Shown: positions 5,618 to 12,355 of the stretch, piece by piece
How positions within the stretch are numbered: the first letter of the stretch is position 1
Layout: each line of letters starts with the position of its first letter
NCBI GenBank assembly: GCA_934565615.1
Contig: CAKTIH010000042.1
Span: 1 to 15,529, forward strand
Source of the DNA: an uncultured Oscillospiraceae bacterium
GTDB lineage: Bacteria > Bacillota > Clostridia > Oscillospirales > Oscillospiraceae
Direction: 5' to 3'
DNA: 15,529 bases
The notes under the pieces: generated by a model
Told to the model about the DNA's origin: nothing
The model's database searches: none
The model's input: the letters and a program-made list of their open reading frames with translations, nothing else
Program-made: the position numbers and the translations under genes

Positions 5618-7167
5618 CACTTTATCGTATACTCGTTCACTCGGGGGCGGATGGAGCAGCCGGAGCAGCCGGGAACATTGCCGATCCCGCTCTTCAGGCA
5701 GGTGCGGATAATGGGATAAGCATCGCTGAGCAGATAGAGCCGTGAGAGCGCCTTGCCCACATAGCCGCGCTTCTCGACCGAGCGCATGGCCTCAGTGTAT
5801 CTGCCGGTATCGTCTATCGGGCATTCGCCGTCACGCCATGACCAGGTGTCCGCCGCGCCGCGGCTGCCGTCCGGCAGCACGATCTCATAGCGCTCGCCGA
5901 ACTGCCGCAGACAGGGCGCGTTCTCGCAGACCTCGACGACGTGATGAAAGGTGTTGCGGGCAAAGTCCGTGCCGAGCATAAGGCAGTAGCCGCCGTCCTG
6001 CATGAGCCGGTGCAGCGGAGAGTCCACCCCCATGCAGCCGCTTTCGAGATGATCGGCGGTATATCTCGCGGCGTTTTTCCCCCACGCGGCGAAGGAGTGC
6101 GTCGGGTTCAGGCTGCGCAGAACGCCGTCGCGCTTTCTGAAGCGTTCGGGTATCGCACCGTTTACGGTCGGCGTGCTGCGCGGATCGAATATCTCGCCTG
6201 CCCAATATACCCTGCCCTGATTGAAGGCCGGCATCAGGATCGTGCCGCCGCTGCCGACAGCCTCCATGAGCGCGTCAATGACCGTGTCCGCCCCGCCCTC
6301 GATATTGCCGAGCTTGCTCAGAGAGCTGTGCACCATTATATTCATCCCTTTTTTGATGCCGAGCGCCTGAAGGTCCTGCACGAGCTTGTCCTTGCCGATG
6401 GAGTCCGCCTGCGCCTTGTCCATACTCAGGGCGGACAGCCGGCGGCTTATCTCATTTGCGGCGGTGCGCCCGGCCTTGAGCACCATGCTCCGGTACTCGG
6501 GACTGTCCTTCTCGTTCGAATAGAGTATGCCGAGCGCCGCGGCGGTCCTGTTCCCGTCAAGCACGCGGAAGGCGTAGGACTGTGTGTGCTGCACATCGAC
6601 CGACACATATGAGTAGCCGTTCTGACGTATGGTCTTGAGCTCCTCCCGGAACTCCGGCGTCACCTCAAAGGGCGAATAGTTTGGATCGTTGCAGCGGCGG
6701 TTGATGGTATAGTTAAAGGCCTCGGTGTCCTGATACGCGAGCAGCAGGCGGCCCGTCGCGGTCGTTTCGATATAGCCCTGAATGATCGAGCCGTCGCTCA
6801 TGGGGAGTATGCCGGCATCGTCAATATGGTAAACGATGAACTTACGCCCGTTGCAGAGAACGGAGATGAAAACCGTGGCACCGGTCTGCTTGCGCAGCCA
6901 CTTGAGTACCGAGGAGGATATTTTTATGAGCGTTCTGTGGTAGCCGCCGTAGCGCGAGAGCATATACGCCCACGGGCCGAGACGGTAGCCCTCCTTGCGG
7001 GATACCCGCTCGACATAGAACGACTCACACAGCGTATCGACGATATGCGCGCAGGTGGATTTGTTCAGCCCGGTCTTTTCCGCAAGCTCGCTGAGCATGA
7101 TAGGCTCATCGCTGTTTTCGGAAAGCACGGTGAGAATGTCCATAGCCTTTTTTACTGATTGTATCAT
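5617..7167 (-). CDS. IclR-type regulator fused to an AAC(3)/YokD-family acetyltransferase domain
   Basis: One uninterrupted 516-residue frame carries two complete domains. Residues 1-65 are an IclR winged helix-turn-helix (SELAEKTGLNKSTCAHIVDTL is the recognition region). Residues about 75-245 are the IclR effector-binding domain, with TTATGRLLLAY at 135-145 and SYVSVD at 186-191. After a short linker, about 261-490 match AAC(3)/YokD acetyl-CoA N-acetyltransferases: VHSSLSKLG (279-287), GGADTVIDALMEAVG, GTILMPAF, NPTHSFAAWG (354-363), DSPLHRL and NTFHHVVE (405-412). Their CoA and active-site motifs look intact. A Cys-bearing tail follows (Cys490, 501, 504). IclR proteins are normally ~250 residues. 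The ATG has GAGGG seven bases upstream. Met249 could start a lone acetyltransferase, but no ribosome binding site precedes it. The gene diverges from the TRAP genes, which it probably controls. The acetyl acceptor is unknown; an amino-sugar or regulatory use of acetyl-CoA is inference, and drug resistance should not be assumed. Confidence 0.9.
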   Translation of the reverse strand: MIQSVKKAMDILTVLSENSDEPIMLSELAEKTGLNKSTCAHIVDTLCESFYVERVSRKEGYRLGPWAYMLSRYGGYHRTLIKISSSVLKWLRKQTGATVFISVLCNGRKFIVYHIDDAGILPMSDGSIIQGYIETTATGRLLLAYQDTEAFNYTINRRCNDPNYSPFEVTPEFREELKTIRQNGYSYVSVDVQHTQSYAFRVLDGNRTAAALGILYSNEKDSPEYRSMVLKAGRTAANEISRRLSALSMDKAQADSIGKDKLVQDLQALGIKKGMNIMVHSSLSKLGNIEGGADTVIDALMEAVGSGGTILMPAFNQGRVYWAGEIFDPRSTPTVNGAIPERFRKRDGVLRSLNPTHSFAAWGKNAARYTADHLESGCMGVDSPLHRLMQDGGYCLMLGTDFARNTFHHVVEVCENAPCLRQFGERYEIVLPDGSRGAADTWSWRDGECPIDDTGRYTEAMRSVEKRGYVGKALSRLYLLSDAYPIIRTCLKSGIGNVPGCSGCSIRPRVNEYTIK

Positions 7168-7200
7168 TCCGGAACCCTCGCTTTGCGTTTCTTATTATGA

Positions 7201-7229
7201 AATATAGTGCTTTAGCCGGCAAAAGTCAA
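7201..7229 (-). promoter_or_regulatory. Promoter of the IclR-acetyltransferase fusion gene
   Basis: Read leftward, TTGACT (complement of 7224-7229) is followed after exactly 17 bases by TATATT (complement of 7201-7206). Both hexamers match the vegetative consensus at five of six positions. Transcription would start near 7194, about 27 bases before the ATG, a normal short leader. Confidence 0.75.
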
Positions 7230-7264
7230 TGCATGCGGCAGCCACTGTGCTGGTCAATACAGTA

Positions 7265-7284
7265 AAAAATCAGCAGTGATTTTT
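7265..7284. repeat. Perfect 8-bp-arm dyad between the divergent promoters
   Basis: AAAAATCA (7265-7272) and TGATTTTT (7277-7284) are exact complements around GCAG. It could be a second operator with a sequence unlike the TGTGAAA sites, or a weak hairpin. It sits about 36 bases upstream of the leftward -35 box, away from either promoter core. Confidence 0.4.
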
Positions 7285-7352
7285 ATTGAAATTGACGAAT
7301 TGCATAATCGCTGTGAAAATAAAAGCAAAAAAGTCCAGTAAAATCAAGGGTT

Positions 7353-7378
7353 TTGTGAAATTTCACAATATGAAATTT
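7353..7378. promoter_or_regulatory. Operator: perfect palindrome TTGTGAAATTTCACAA plus a half-site
   Basis: TTGTGAAATTTCACAA at 7353-7368 is a perfect 16-bp palindrome. Fifteen bases after its first TGTGAAATTT comes TATGAAATTT (7369-7378), a one-mismatch repeat that reaches to the edge of the -35 box at 7380. Sites just upstream of or touching -35 suit either activation or repression. The likely ligand is the IclR-domain protein encoded next door; a LacI-type or other unlinked regulator cannot be excluded. Confidence 0.65.
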
Positions 7379-7379
7379 G

Positions 7380-7408
7380 TTGATTGTTGATAAGCGATGC
7401 TTTATAGT
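7380..7408 (+). promoter_or_regulatory. Promoter of the TRAP transporter operon
   Basis: TTGATT (7380-7385) and TATAGT (7403-7408) are separated by 17 bases, with four and five of six consensus matches. Transcription would start near 7415, leaving a leader of about 85 bases before the binding-protein gene. The imperfect -35 box is compatible with activator dependence through the adjacent palindrome. Confidence 0.65.
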
Positions 7409-7499
7409 AAGGTCACAAGGTTTTGAAAAACCGAAAGAACCACCCATCGGGTAACTTGTACTTACCTGACCGGGGAAAACAAAAAAAGGAGAACATGAA

Positions 7500-8555
7500 A
7501 TGAAGAAGTACATTGCACTCATTCTCACGCTCTGCATGGTCTTCGCACTGTGCGCATGCGGCCAGTCCGCAGCACCCGCAGCGACCGAGGCACCCGCTGC
7601 CGACGCCGCTCCTGCCGCTGATGCGGCACCCGCAGCAGAGCCCGTCACCCTGCGCTTCGCTTTCTCTGAGGCTCCCGAGAGCCAGACCGCTCAGATCATG
7701 AAAACCGTCAAGGAGAACATCGAGTCCCGCACCGAGGGCCGCGTCATTATCGAGCCGCACTGGTCCAACGAGCTTGGCTCCATCGCCGACTGCATCGAGC
7801 AGATCTCCCTCGGCGGCAACATTGTTTCCTCCACCTCCGCTTCCTCCTGGGCTCCCTACGGCTGCGCTGACATGACCGCTATGGACTCCATGTTTGCTTT
7901 CTCCTCCACTGACGAGATCGCAAAGTTCAACGAATCCGATATGTGGAAGGCTATGGTCGCTGAGCTCGAAGAGAACGGCAGCATCCACATGATCTGCATG
8001 AACTGGGCCGCAGCTCCCCGTATAATCCTCTCCAACAAGGCCATCAACTCCGTTGATGATCTCAAGGGTCTGCTCGTCCGCGTTCCCACCGACACCTATG
8101 CTGCATGGTTCTCCGCACTGGGTGCATCCCCCGTTTCCGGCATCCCCTTCGCTGAAGTCTACACCAACATCGAGTCCGGCGTTATCGAGGCCGCCGAGGC
8201 TCCCGCAGCTACCCTCTCCGACTACTCCATCCAGGAAGTCGCAAAGTACGCTTTCCTCTCCAACCACACCTATGCCGCTGCCTGCTTCGGCACTTCCACC
8301 GCTATCTGGAATCTGATCTCCGCTGACGATCAGGCGATCGTTACTGAAGAGCTCACCAACGGCGGCGTTGAGTTCACCAAGCTCTGCGCAGAGAAGAACG
8401 CTGAGTACCTCAAGGCATTTGAGGACGCCGGTGTTACCGTCGTTGAGCCGAGCGCTGACGATGTCGCTGCTTTCCAGAAGGCCGCTGCTGAAGCTGCTGT
8501 CACTCTGAACCTGCGCGAAGGCGTTATGGACGAGATCGCTGCTGCGAGCAAATAA
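7500..8555 (+). CDS. dctP: TRAP transporter substrate-binding lipoprotein (DctP family)
   Basis: A 351-residue extracytoplasmic binding protein that captures the substrate for the TRAP transporter encoded by the next two genes. It begins with a lipoprotein signal peptide: KK, a hydrophobic stretch, and a lipobox LCAC with the lipidated Cys at residue 20, so it is tethered to the outer face of the membrane. An Ala/Pro linker with repeated PAADAA fills 24-48. The family pattern follows: PRIILSNKAI, then SVDDLKGLLVRVP, whose Arg194 fits the conserved Arg that binds the substrate carboxylate, then LGASPVSGIPFAEVY and SGVIEA. The usual D-G of the last motif is E-A. TRAP ligands are mostly organic and sugar acids. 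Codon use is strongly biased (TCC, CTC, GCT) compared with its neighbours, as in highly expressed genes. AAGGAG lies eight bases before the ATG; a hairpin follows the stop. Confidence 0.93.
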   Translation: MKKYIALILTLCMVFALCACGQSAAPAATEAPAADAAPAADAAPAAEPVTLRFAFSEAPESQTAQIMKTVKENIESRTEGRVIIEPHWSNELGSIADCIEQISLGGNIVSSTSASSWAPYGCADMTAMDSMFAFSSTDEIAKFNESDMWKAMVAELEENGSIHMICMNWAAAPRIILSNKAINSVDDLKGLLVRVPTDTYAAWFSALGASPVSGIPFAEVYTNIESGVIEAAEAPAATLSDYSIQEVAKYAFLSNHTYAAACFGTSTAIWNLISADDQAIVTEELTNGGVEFTKLCAEKNAEYLKAFEDAGVTVVEPSADDVAAFQKAAAEAAVTLNLREGVMDEIAAASK

Positions 8556-8584
8556 GCCTGCACAAAACTTAACACACCCATAAA

Positions 8585-8607
8585 GGGGAAGGGTTCATCC
8601 CTTCCCC
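8585..8607 (+). terminator. Intercistronic hairpin after the binding-protein gene
   Basis: GGGGAAGGG (8585-8593) and CCCTTCCCC (8599-8607) form a perfect 9-bp stem with a 5-base loop. Only ATCTTAAT follows, so there is no real U-tract. It probably protects the 3' end of the binding-protein mRNA or causes partial termination, so that binding protein is made in excess over the membrane subunits. Confidence 0.7.
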
Positions 8608-8690
8608 ATCTTAATAGCGGGCTATGCTAATTTTCTTAACGGCAAAAGCGTCAGAGCTTTGCTCCGATACTTGTACACAGAGGTGAGACA

Positions 8691-9272
8691 GTGAAAAAAG
8701 TATTAAATAGTCTCAAATGGTTCGCTCTTCATATAGAGGAGATAATAGCCGTCATCGGCATTGCCGTCATGCTCTGCGCGGTGTTCCTGAACGTTATCAT
8801 GCGTTACCTTTTCAGGAACCCCCTCGCGTGGTCGGATGAACTGGCAATGATCTCTCTGGCCTATGTGACCTTCGTCGGCGGCGCGGCGGCATATAAGAAA
8901 AACCTGCACTTCGGCATCGACGTGCTTCTTGATCTTATGCCCGTGAGCGTCAGGATGTTCATCAGAAGGATCGTAAACTTCGTGTTTATAATCCTGTTCG
9001 GCTATGTCACCTATCTTGGCTGGGACCTTTTCATCAACGCGAAGAAGGTCTTTAACTATTCCGGCTGGTCATACAAGGTGATGGACCTTGCTCTGCCGCT
9101 GGGCTTTCTGAGCATGACGGTATACGCAATATACTTCTTTATCCAGTCCTTTACAGATAAGAAGGCGTATCACGACAGATACGAAAAGAATTATGAAGAA
9201 GAAAATGTCGACCAGGATCTGGTCGAGGCGAGCGCGGCAATATTCGCGGATGACGAAAGGGGCGAGAAATAA
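8691..9272 (+). CDS. dctQ: TRAP transporter small permease subunit (DctQ family)
   Basis: A 193-residue integral membrane protein, the small subunit that pairs with the DctM-type channel. Four hydrophobic helices are visible at about 17-38, 51-68, 94-112 and 131-153. The family signature RNPLAWSDELA lies at 42-52, between helices 1 and 2. A charged, Glu/Asp-rich cytoplasmic tail of about 40 residues follows helix 4, longer than in many DctQ proteins. The start is a GTG with AGGTGAG four to ten bases upstream. The stop overlaps the start of the next gene as TAATG, so the two membrane subunits are translationally coupled. It follows the binding-protein gene after 135 bases that contain a hairpin. 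Confidence 0.92.
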   Translation: MKKVLNSLKWFALHIEEIIAVIGIAVMLCAVFLNVIMRYLFRNPLAWSDELAMISLAYVTFVGGAAAYKKNLHFGIDVLLDLMPVSVRMFIRRIVNFVFIILFGYVTYLGWDLFINAKKVFNYSGWSYKVMDLALPLGFLSMTVYAIYFFIQSFTDKKAYHDRYEKNYEEENVDQDLVEASAAIFADDERGEK

Positions 9273-10561
9273 TGACAGTATGGCCGATGATAGTTGTTCT
9301 CATTCTGTTCTTCCTCGGCATCCCCTGCTCCTTCGCGATGATGATCGTCTGCATCCCCTATTTTCTCTCCGACCAGTATATACAGGCGACGGTCGTGGCA
9401 CAGAAGCTGCTCGCAAGCTGTGAGTCACAGTCGCTGATGGCGATCCCGTTCTTCATTACCGCCGGTGCGATAATGAACTATTCCGGCATTTCCGAGAAGC
9501 TGATGGAGTTCGCCGACGGTCTTGTCGGCCACCTCACCGGCGGTCTGGGGCATGTCAACGTTCTTATCTCCACGCTGATGGGCGGCGTCTCCGGTTCCGG
9601 TGCCGCAGACTGCGCGATGGAGTGCAAGATCCTCGTCCCCGAGATGCTGAAGTACGGCTACTCAAAGCCCTACTCCGCAGCGATCACCGCGGCCACGGCC
9701 TGCATCACGCCTATTATCCCTCCCGGGATAAACCTCGTCCTTTTCGCCTGCCTTTGCGAATGCTCCGTCGGGCGTCTGCTCGCGGCGGGCTACATCCCCG
9801 GTATTCTTCTCTGCATTGCCTTCATGATCCTCAACCACTTCATCTCCAAGAAGCGCGGCTACGTCGGCGGCAGAAAGAAGATGATGGAAGGCAAGAAGCT
9901 CGTCAAGATATTCCTCAGCTCCCTCTGGGCGCTGTTCCTCCCCTTCGGCCTGATAATGCTGCTGCGCTTCGGCGTCTGCACCGCGACCGAGGGCGGCGTC
10001 ATGATGGCGTTCTATTCGATATTCGTCGGCAAGTTCGTCTACAAGAAGCTTGACCTGCGCAGAATGCCGCAGATCCTGCTCGAAGCAGTCAACAGCACCG
10101 CGCCCGTTATGATGATCCTGTGCGCGGCGAACCTGTTCAGCTACTATATGTCCTGGGAGAATGTTCCCTCCACGCTCACGAAGATGCTGCTCACGCTTAC
10201 GAGCAACAAGTATGTTTTCCTGCTGCTGTGCAACATACTCTTCCTCATAATCGGCTGCTTCATGGACGCTATGGCCGCGATGATCGTTATCGCCCCGCTG
10301 CTCGCCCCCGTTGTACGCGCGCTGGATATAAACATCATCCACTTCGGCCTGATGATGTGCTTCAACGTCGGTCTTGCGGCGATCACCCCGCCCTTCGGCA
10401 CGTATATCTTCCTTGTCTCCGGACTGCTGAAAATGAAAACAAGCGAGATGATACGCGACCTGTGGCCGTTCATCGGCGTCGCACTCATCGTGCTGATGCT
10501 CGTTACATACGTCCCCTGGTTCTCAACCTTTATTCCCAATCTGATGTACGGTTCGGTGTAA
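9272..10561 (+). CDS. dctM: TRAP transporter large permease subunit (DctM family)
   Basis: A 429-residue polytopic membrane protein, the transport-conducting subunit of the tripartite ATP-independent periplasmic transporter, which uses an ion gradient. Length is normal for the family. Characteristic segments are LMGGVSGSGAADCAMEC (about 108-124), MLKYGYSKPYSAAITAATA, and CITPIIPPGINLVLF, which match the conserved G-x-SGS-x-AD and IIPP motifs. A second similar repeat near the C-terminus includes GCFMDAMAAMIVIAPLLAPV and AAITPPFGTYIFL, reflecting the inverted-repeat fold. The ATG overlaps the DctQ stop by one base (TAATG). It ends the transporter group; the sugar operon follows after 105 bases. 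Confidence 0.94.
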   Translation: MTVWPMIVVLILFFLGIPCSFAMMIVCIPYFLSDQYIQATVVAQKLLASCESQSLMAIPFFITAGAIMNYSGISEKLMEFADGLVGHLTGGLGHVNVLISTLMGGVSGSGAADCAMECKILVPEMLKYGYSKPYSAAITAATACITPIIPPGINLVLFACLCECSVGRLLAAGYIPGILLCIAFMILNHFISKKRGYVGGRKKMMEGKKLVKIFLSSLWALFLPFGLIMLLRFGVCTATEGGVMMAFYSIFVGKFVYKKLDLRRMPQILLEAVNSTAPVMMILCAANLFSYYMSWENVPSTLTKMLLTLTSNKYVFLLLCNILFLIIGCFMDAMAAMIVIAPLLAPVVRALDINIIHFGLMMCFNVGLAAITPPFGTYIFLVSGLLKMKTSEMIRDLWPFIGVALIVLMLVTYVPWFSTFIPNLMYGSV

Positions 10562-10592
10562 TGTCTCCGAGTGCACCGATGATGTAAACTCA

Positions 10593-10643
10593 ACTTGCTC
10601 CCCCGCTGTCGGTAAAACGATGAACACCGCTGCGGGGGCAAGT
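10593..10643 (+). other. Structured spacer between the transporter and sugar-enzyme genes
   Basis: ACTTG-CT-CCCCCGC (10593-10606) can pair with GCGGGGG-CAAGT (10632-10643), 12 pairs with a 2-base bulge. An inner CGGT/ACCG pairing (10610-10613 with 10626-10629) is also possible. No U-run follows, so it is not an intrinsic terminator. It may stabilise mRNA or reduce read-through from the transporter into the enzyme genes. No promoter consensus is evident in 10562-10666. Confidence 0.5.
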
Positions 10644-10666
10644 CCCGACCACTGAGGAAAACTAAA

Positions 10667-11395
10667 ATGCTGACTGATGATTATGCCTCTGTTCTGGAAA
10701 AAACGATAGAGAATATAAGACTCGGTCAAAGACAGAAAATTCTTGCTTCGGCCGAAATTATCAGCAATGTAATTTCGGCCGATGGCCTTATCTACGTCTT
10801 TGGCTGCGGCCATTCCCACATTCTCGCAGAGGAGACCTTCTACCGCGCGGGCGGGCTGGCCTGCGTCTCCCCCGTGTTCTATGAGCCGCTCATGCTGCAT
10901 GAGAGCGCGTCCGAAAGCAGCCGCCTGGAAAAGCAGCCGGGTCTTGCGGAGAAGCTGCTTGAGAAAACGCCGATCACAGAAAAGGATGCGCTTATCTGCG
11001 TGTCGACCTCCGGGGTGAACGCCGTGCCGGTCGAGTTTGCAAAGCTTGTGAGAGACAAGGGAATACCGGTGATTGGGATATCCTCGGCTGAGTATCTTTC
11101 CCAGACGCCGAAGAACCCGCTGGGCGTGCATCTGCTGGACGTCTGCACCGTCTGCATAAACAACTATGCTCCCCACGGCGACGCCTGTCTCACTCCCGGC
11201 GCGGGAATAAGCATCACACCGGTATCGACAGTCGCGAGCAGCTTTATCGTGAACTCCGTGCTCGCCGAGGCAGTCGGGCTGTGCCTCTCAAGGGGCGTGG
11301 ACGTGCCCGTCTATACAAGCGGCAACATCCCCGGCGGCGCCGAGAAGAACACGGAGCTTATCCGCCGCTACAAGCCGCGGATAGCGGCGCTTTGA
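10667..11395 (+). CDS. UPF0309-type SIS-domain sugar isomerase-like protein (copy 1)
   Basis: A 242-residue SIS-fold protein that resembles the UPF0309 / sugar-isomerase-domain group, which bind phosphorylated sugars. N-terminal helices come first, then the first SIS strand-loop VFGCGHSHILAEETFYRAGG (about 44-63), a glycine loop with two His. The phosphate-binding S-x-S loop is intact as CVSTSGVN (111-118), then VIGISS. The C-terminal signature TSGNIPGGAEKN is shared with its paralogue at 12348. There is no membrane segment, so it is cytoplasmic. GAGGAAA precedes the ATG by about seven bases. The kinase gene starts nine bases after the stop. It could isomerise or de-etherify a phosphosugar made by that kinase; the reaction is not known from sequence. 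Confidence 0.82.
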   Translation: MLTDDYASVLEKTIENIRLGQRQKILASAEIISNVISADGLIYVFGCGHSHILAEETFYRAGGLACVSPVFYEPLMLHESASESSRLEKQPGLAEKLLEKTPITEKDALICVSTSGVNAVPVEFAKLVRDKGIPVIGISSAEYLSQTPKNPLGVHLLDVCTVCINNYAPHGDACLTPGAGISITPVSTVASSFIVNSVLAEAVGLCLSRGVDVPVYTSGNIPGGAEKNTELIRRYKPRIAAL

Positions 11396-11404
11396 GGCAG
11401 AGCC

Positions 11405-12355
11405 ATGACGGGGACAAGACCGGTCGTAACCGTCCTCGGCCTATGCGGGGACTCGGTTTTTATGCATGTCGACCATTTCCACCGCAGCGGCGAGACGCTG
11501 CATGCGGACTCGCTGTACTCCGAGCCCGGCGGCAAGGGCTGCAATCAGGCCGTGGCCGCGCACAGACTCGGCGCGGAGGTGAACTTTGTCTCCTGCATGG
11601 GCAGGGACAGCATAGAGAAAACCTGCTCCGCGTTTCTCACGCGTGAAGGGCTGCGGCTTTTCACGGAGCATACCGATAAAAGCGCAAGCTCCTATGCCTG
11701 CATCCTTACCGACAGTCAGGGCGAGAACCGCGTGACAGTCCACCGCGGCTCGGCGGAGCATCTGTCTGCCGGCTTTATCCGCAGCCTTGAGGCGGAGATC
11801 GCCGCATCGGATATGCTGCTGCTGAACAACGAGACGCCTTATGAAGCAAACCTGTGCGCGCTCGAGCTTGCCGAAAGCCACGGTGTGCCCGCGATACTGA
11901 ACCCCGCGCCGTATGCAGAGCTGCCGGCAGACTATCTCAGGCGCTTTTGGCTCATCACGCCGAACCTCCACGAGGCCGCCGCAATACTCGCGGCAAGTCC
12001 CGACACGCCGCCGGAGGCGCTTCTGTCCGGTCTGCGTGCTCTCGGCATCGCGCGATGCGTGATAACGCTCGGCGCGGACGGCGCCGCCGCGATGGATGGG
12101 GGCAACATTATCCTCTGCCCGCCGCGCCCGGTAAAGGCTGCGGACACTACCGGCGCCGGGGACTGCTTCAGCGCGGCGCTCACGGTGCGCCTCGCACTCG
12201 GCGACGGGCTTGATGCGGCGATGGAATATGCCGCCAACGCCTCGGCCTACAGCGTGCAGCGCAAATACGTAATGCCGTCTCTTCCAGATAAGGAAGAGCT
12301 GGATAGTTTCTTTACACCTCTTGCGATCACAAAAAGGAGAATTAAAAATGACTGA
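11405..12355 (+). CDS. Ribokinase-like PfkB-family carbohydrate kinase
   Basis: A 316-residue sugar kinase of the ribokinase branch, which phosphorylates a sugar hydroxyl from ATP in the cytoplasm. The first PfkB signature is SEPGGKGCNQAVAAHRLGA (39-57), close to RbsK's GGKGANQA. Then come LLLNNETP, LNPAP (165-169) and TPNLHEA (185-191), and the second signature DTTGAGDCFSAAL (247-259) with catalytic Asp253. The substrate-binding N-terminal segment (GLCGDSVFMHVDHF) has Cys where ribokinases often have Ser/Asn, so the sugar need not be ribose. Length is normal. Only a GAGG stands before the ATG, and the gene probably depends on coupling to the SIS gene nine bases upstream. Its 3' end overlaps the next gene by eight bases. 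Confidence 0.88.
   Translation: MTGTRPVVTVLGLCGDSVFMHVDHFHRSGETLHADSLYSEPGGKGCNQAVAAHRLGAEVNFVSCMGRDSIEKTCSAFLTREGLRLFTEHTDKSASSYACILTDSQGENRVTVHRGSAEHLSAGFIRSLEAEIAASDMLLLNNETPYEANLCALELAESHGVPAILNPAPYAELPADYLRRFWLITPNLHEAAAILAASPDTPPEALLSGLRALGIARCVITLGADGAAAMDGGNIILCPPRPVKAADTTGAGDCFSAALTVRLALGDGLDAAMEYAANASAYSVQRKYVMPSLPDKEELDSFFTPLAITKRRIKND

Larger units (their letters stand above)
7168..7499. promoter_or_regulatory. Divergent control region between the regulator and the TRAP operon
   Basis: This 332-base AT-rich gap holds no gene that I can see. From left to right: the leftward promoter (7201-7229), a perfect dyad AAAAATCA-gcag-TGATTTTT (7265-7284), a lone TGTGAAAA half-site (7312-7319), the 16-bp palindrome (7353-7368), the rightward promoter (7380-7408), and a leader of about 85 bases. 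The leader contains small dyads, such as ACCC/GGGT at 7442-7452 and GGTAA/TTACC at 7450-7466, and ends in the AAGGAG (7486-7491) of the binding-protein gene. The layout is that of a regulator divergently transcribed from its target. Confidence 0.75.

Noticed and set aside
5617..6420. Calling the acetyltransferase domain an aminoglycoside resistance gene
   Set aside because: The AAC(3)/YokD superfamily includes many enzymes without drug activity. Fusion to a regulator beside a sugar cluster argues against resistance as its main role.
6421..6423. Internal ATG (Met249) as a separate acetyltransferase start
   Set aside because: The position suits a lone AAC(3) protein, but no ribosome binding site precedes it and the frame is continuous with the IclR part.
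7353..7368. CRP-type site (TGTGA...TCACA)
   Set aside because: The centre is four bases, not six, and CRP regulation is not typical of Clostridia. It also resembles an idealised lac operator, but no LacI-family gene is present.
7419..7432. GGTTTT-ga-AAAACC in the TRAP leader as a hairpin
   Set aside because: The loop would be two bases, too tight, and no U-run follows; it is more likely a chance dyad.
7413..8267. Long minus-strand frame opposite the TRAP binding-protein gene
   Set aside because: The translation is a low-complexity Gly/Asp/Val shadow of the Ala/Pro/Ser-rich sense gene, with no start context.
12321..12347. Longer second SIS protein from TTG 12321
   Set aside because: AAGGAG at 12334-12339 serves ATG 12348 and the extra residues would include the translated ribosome binding site.
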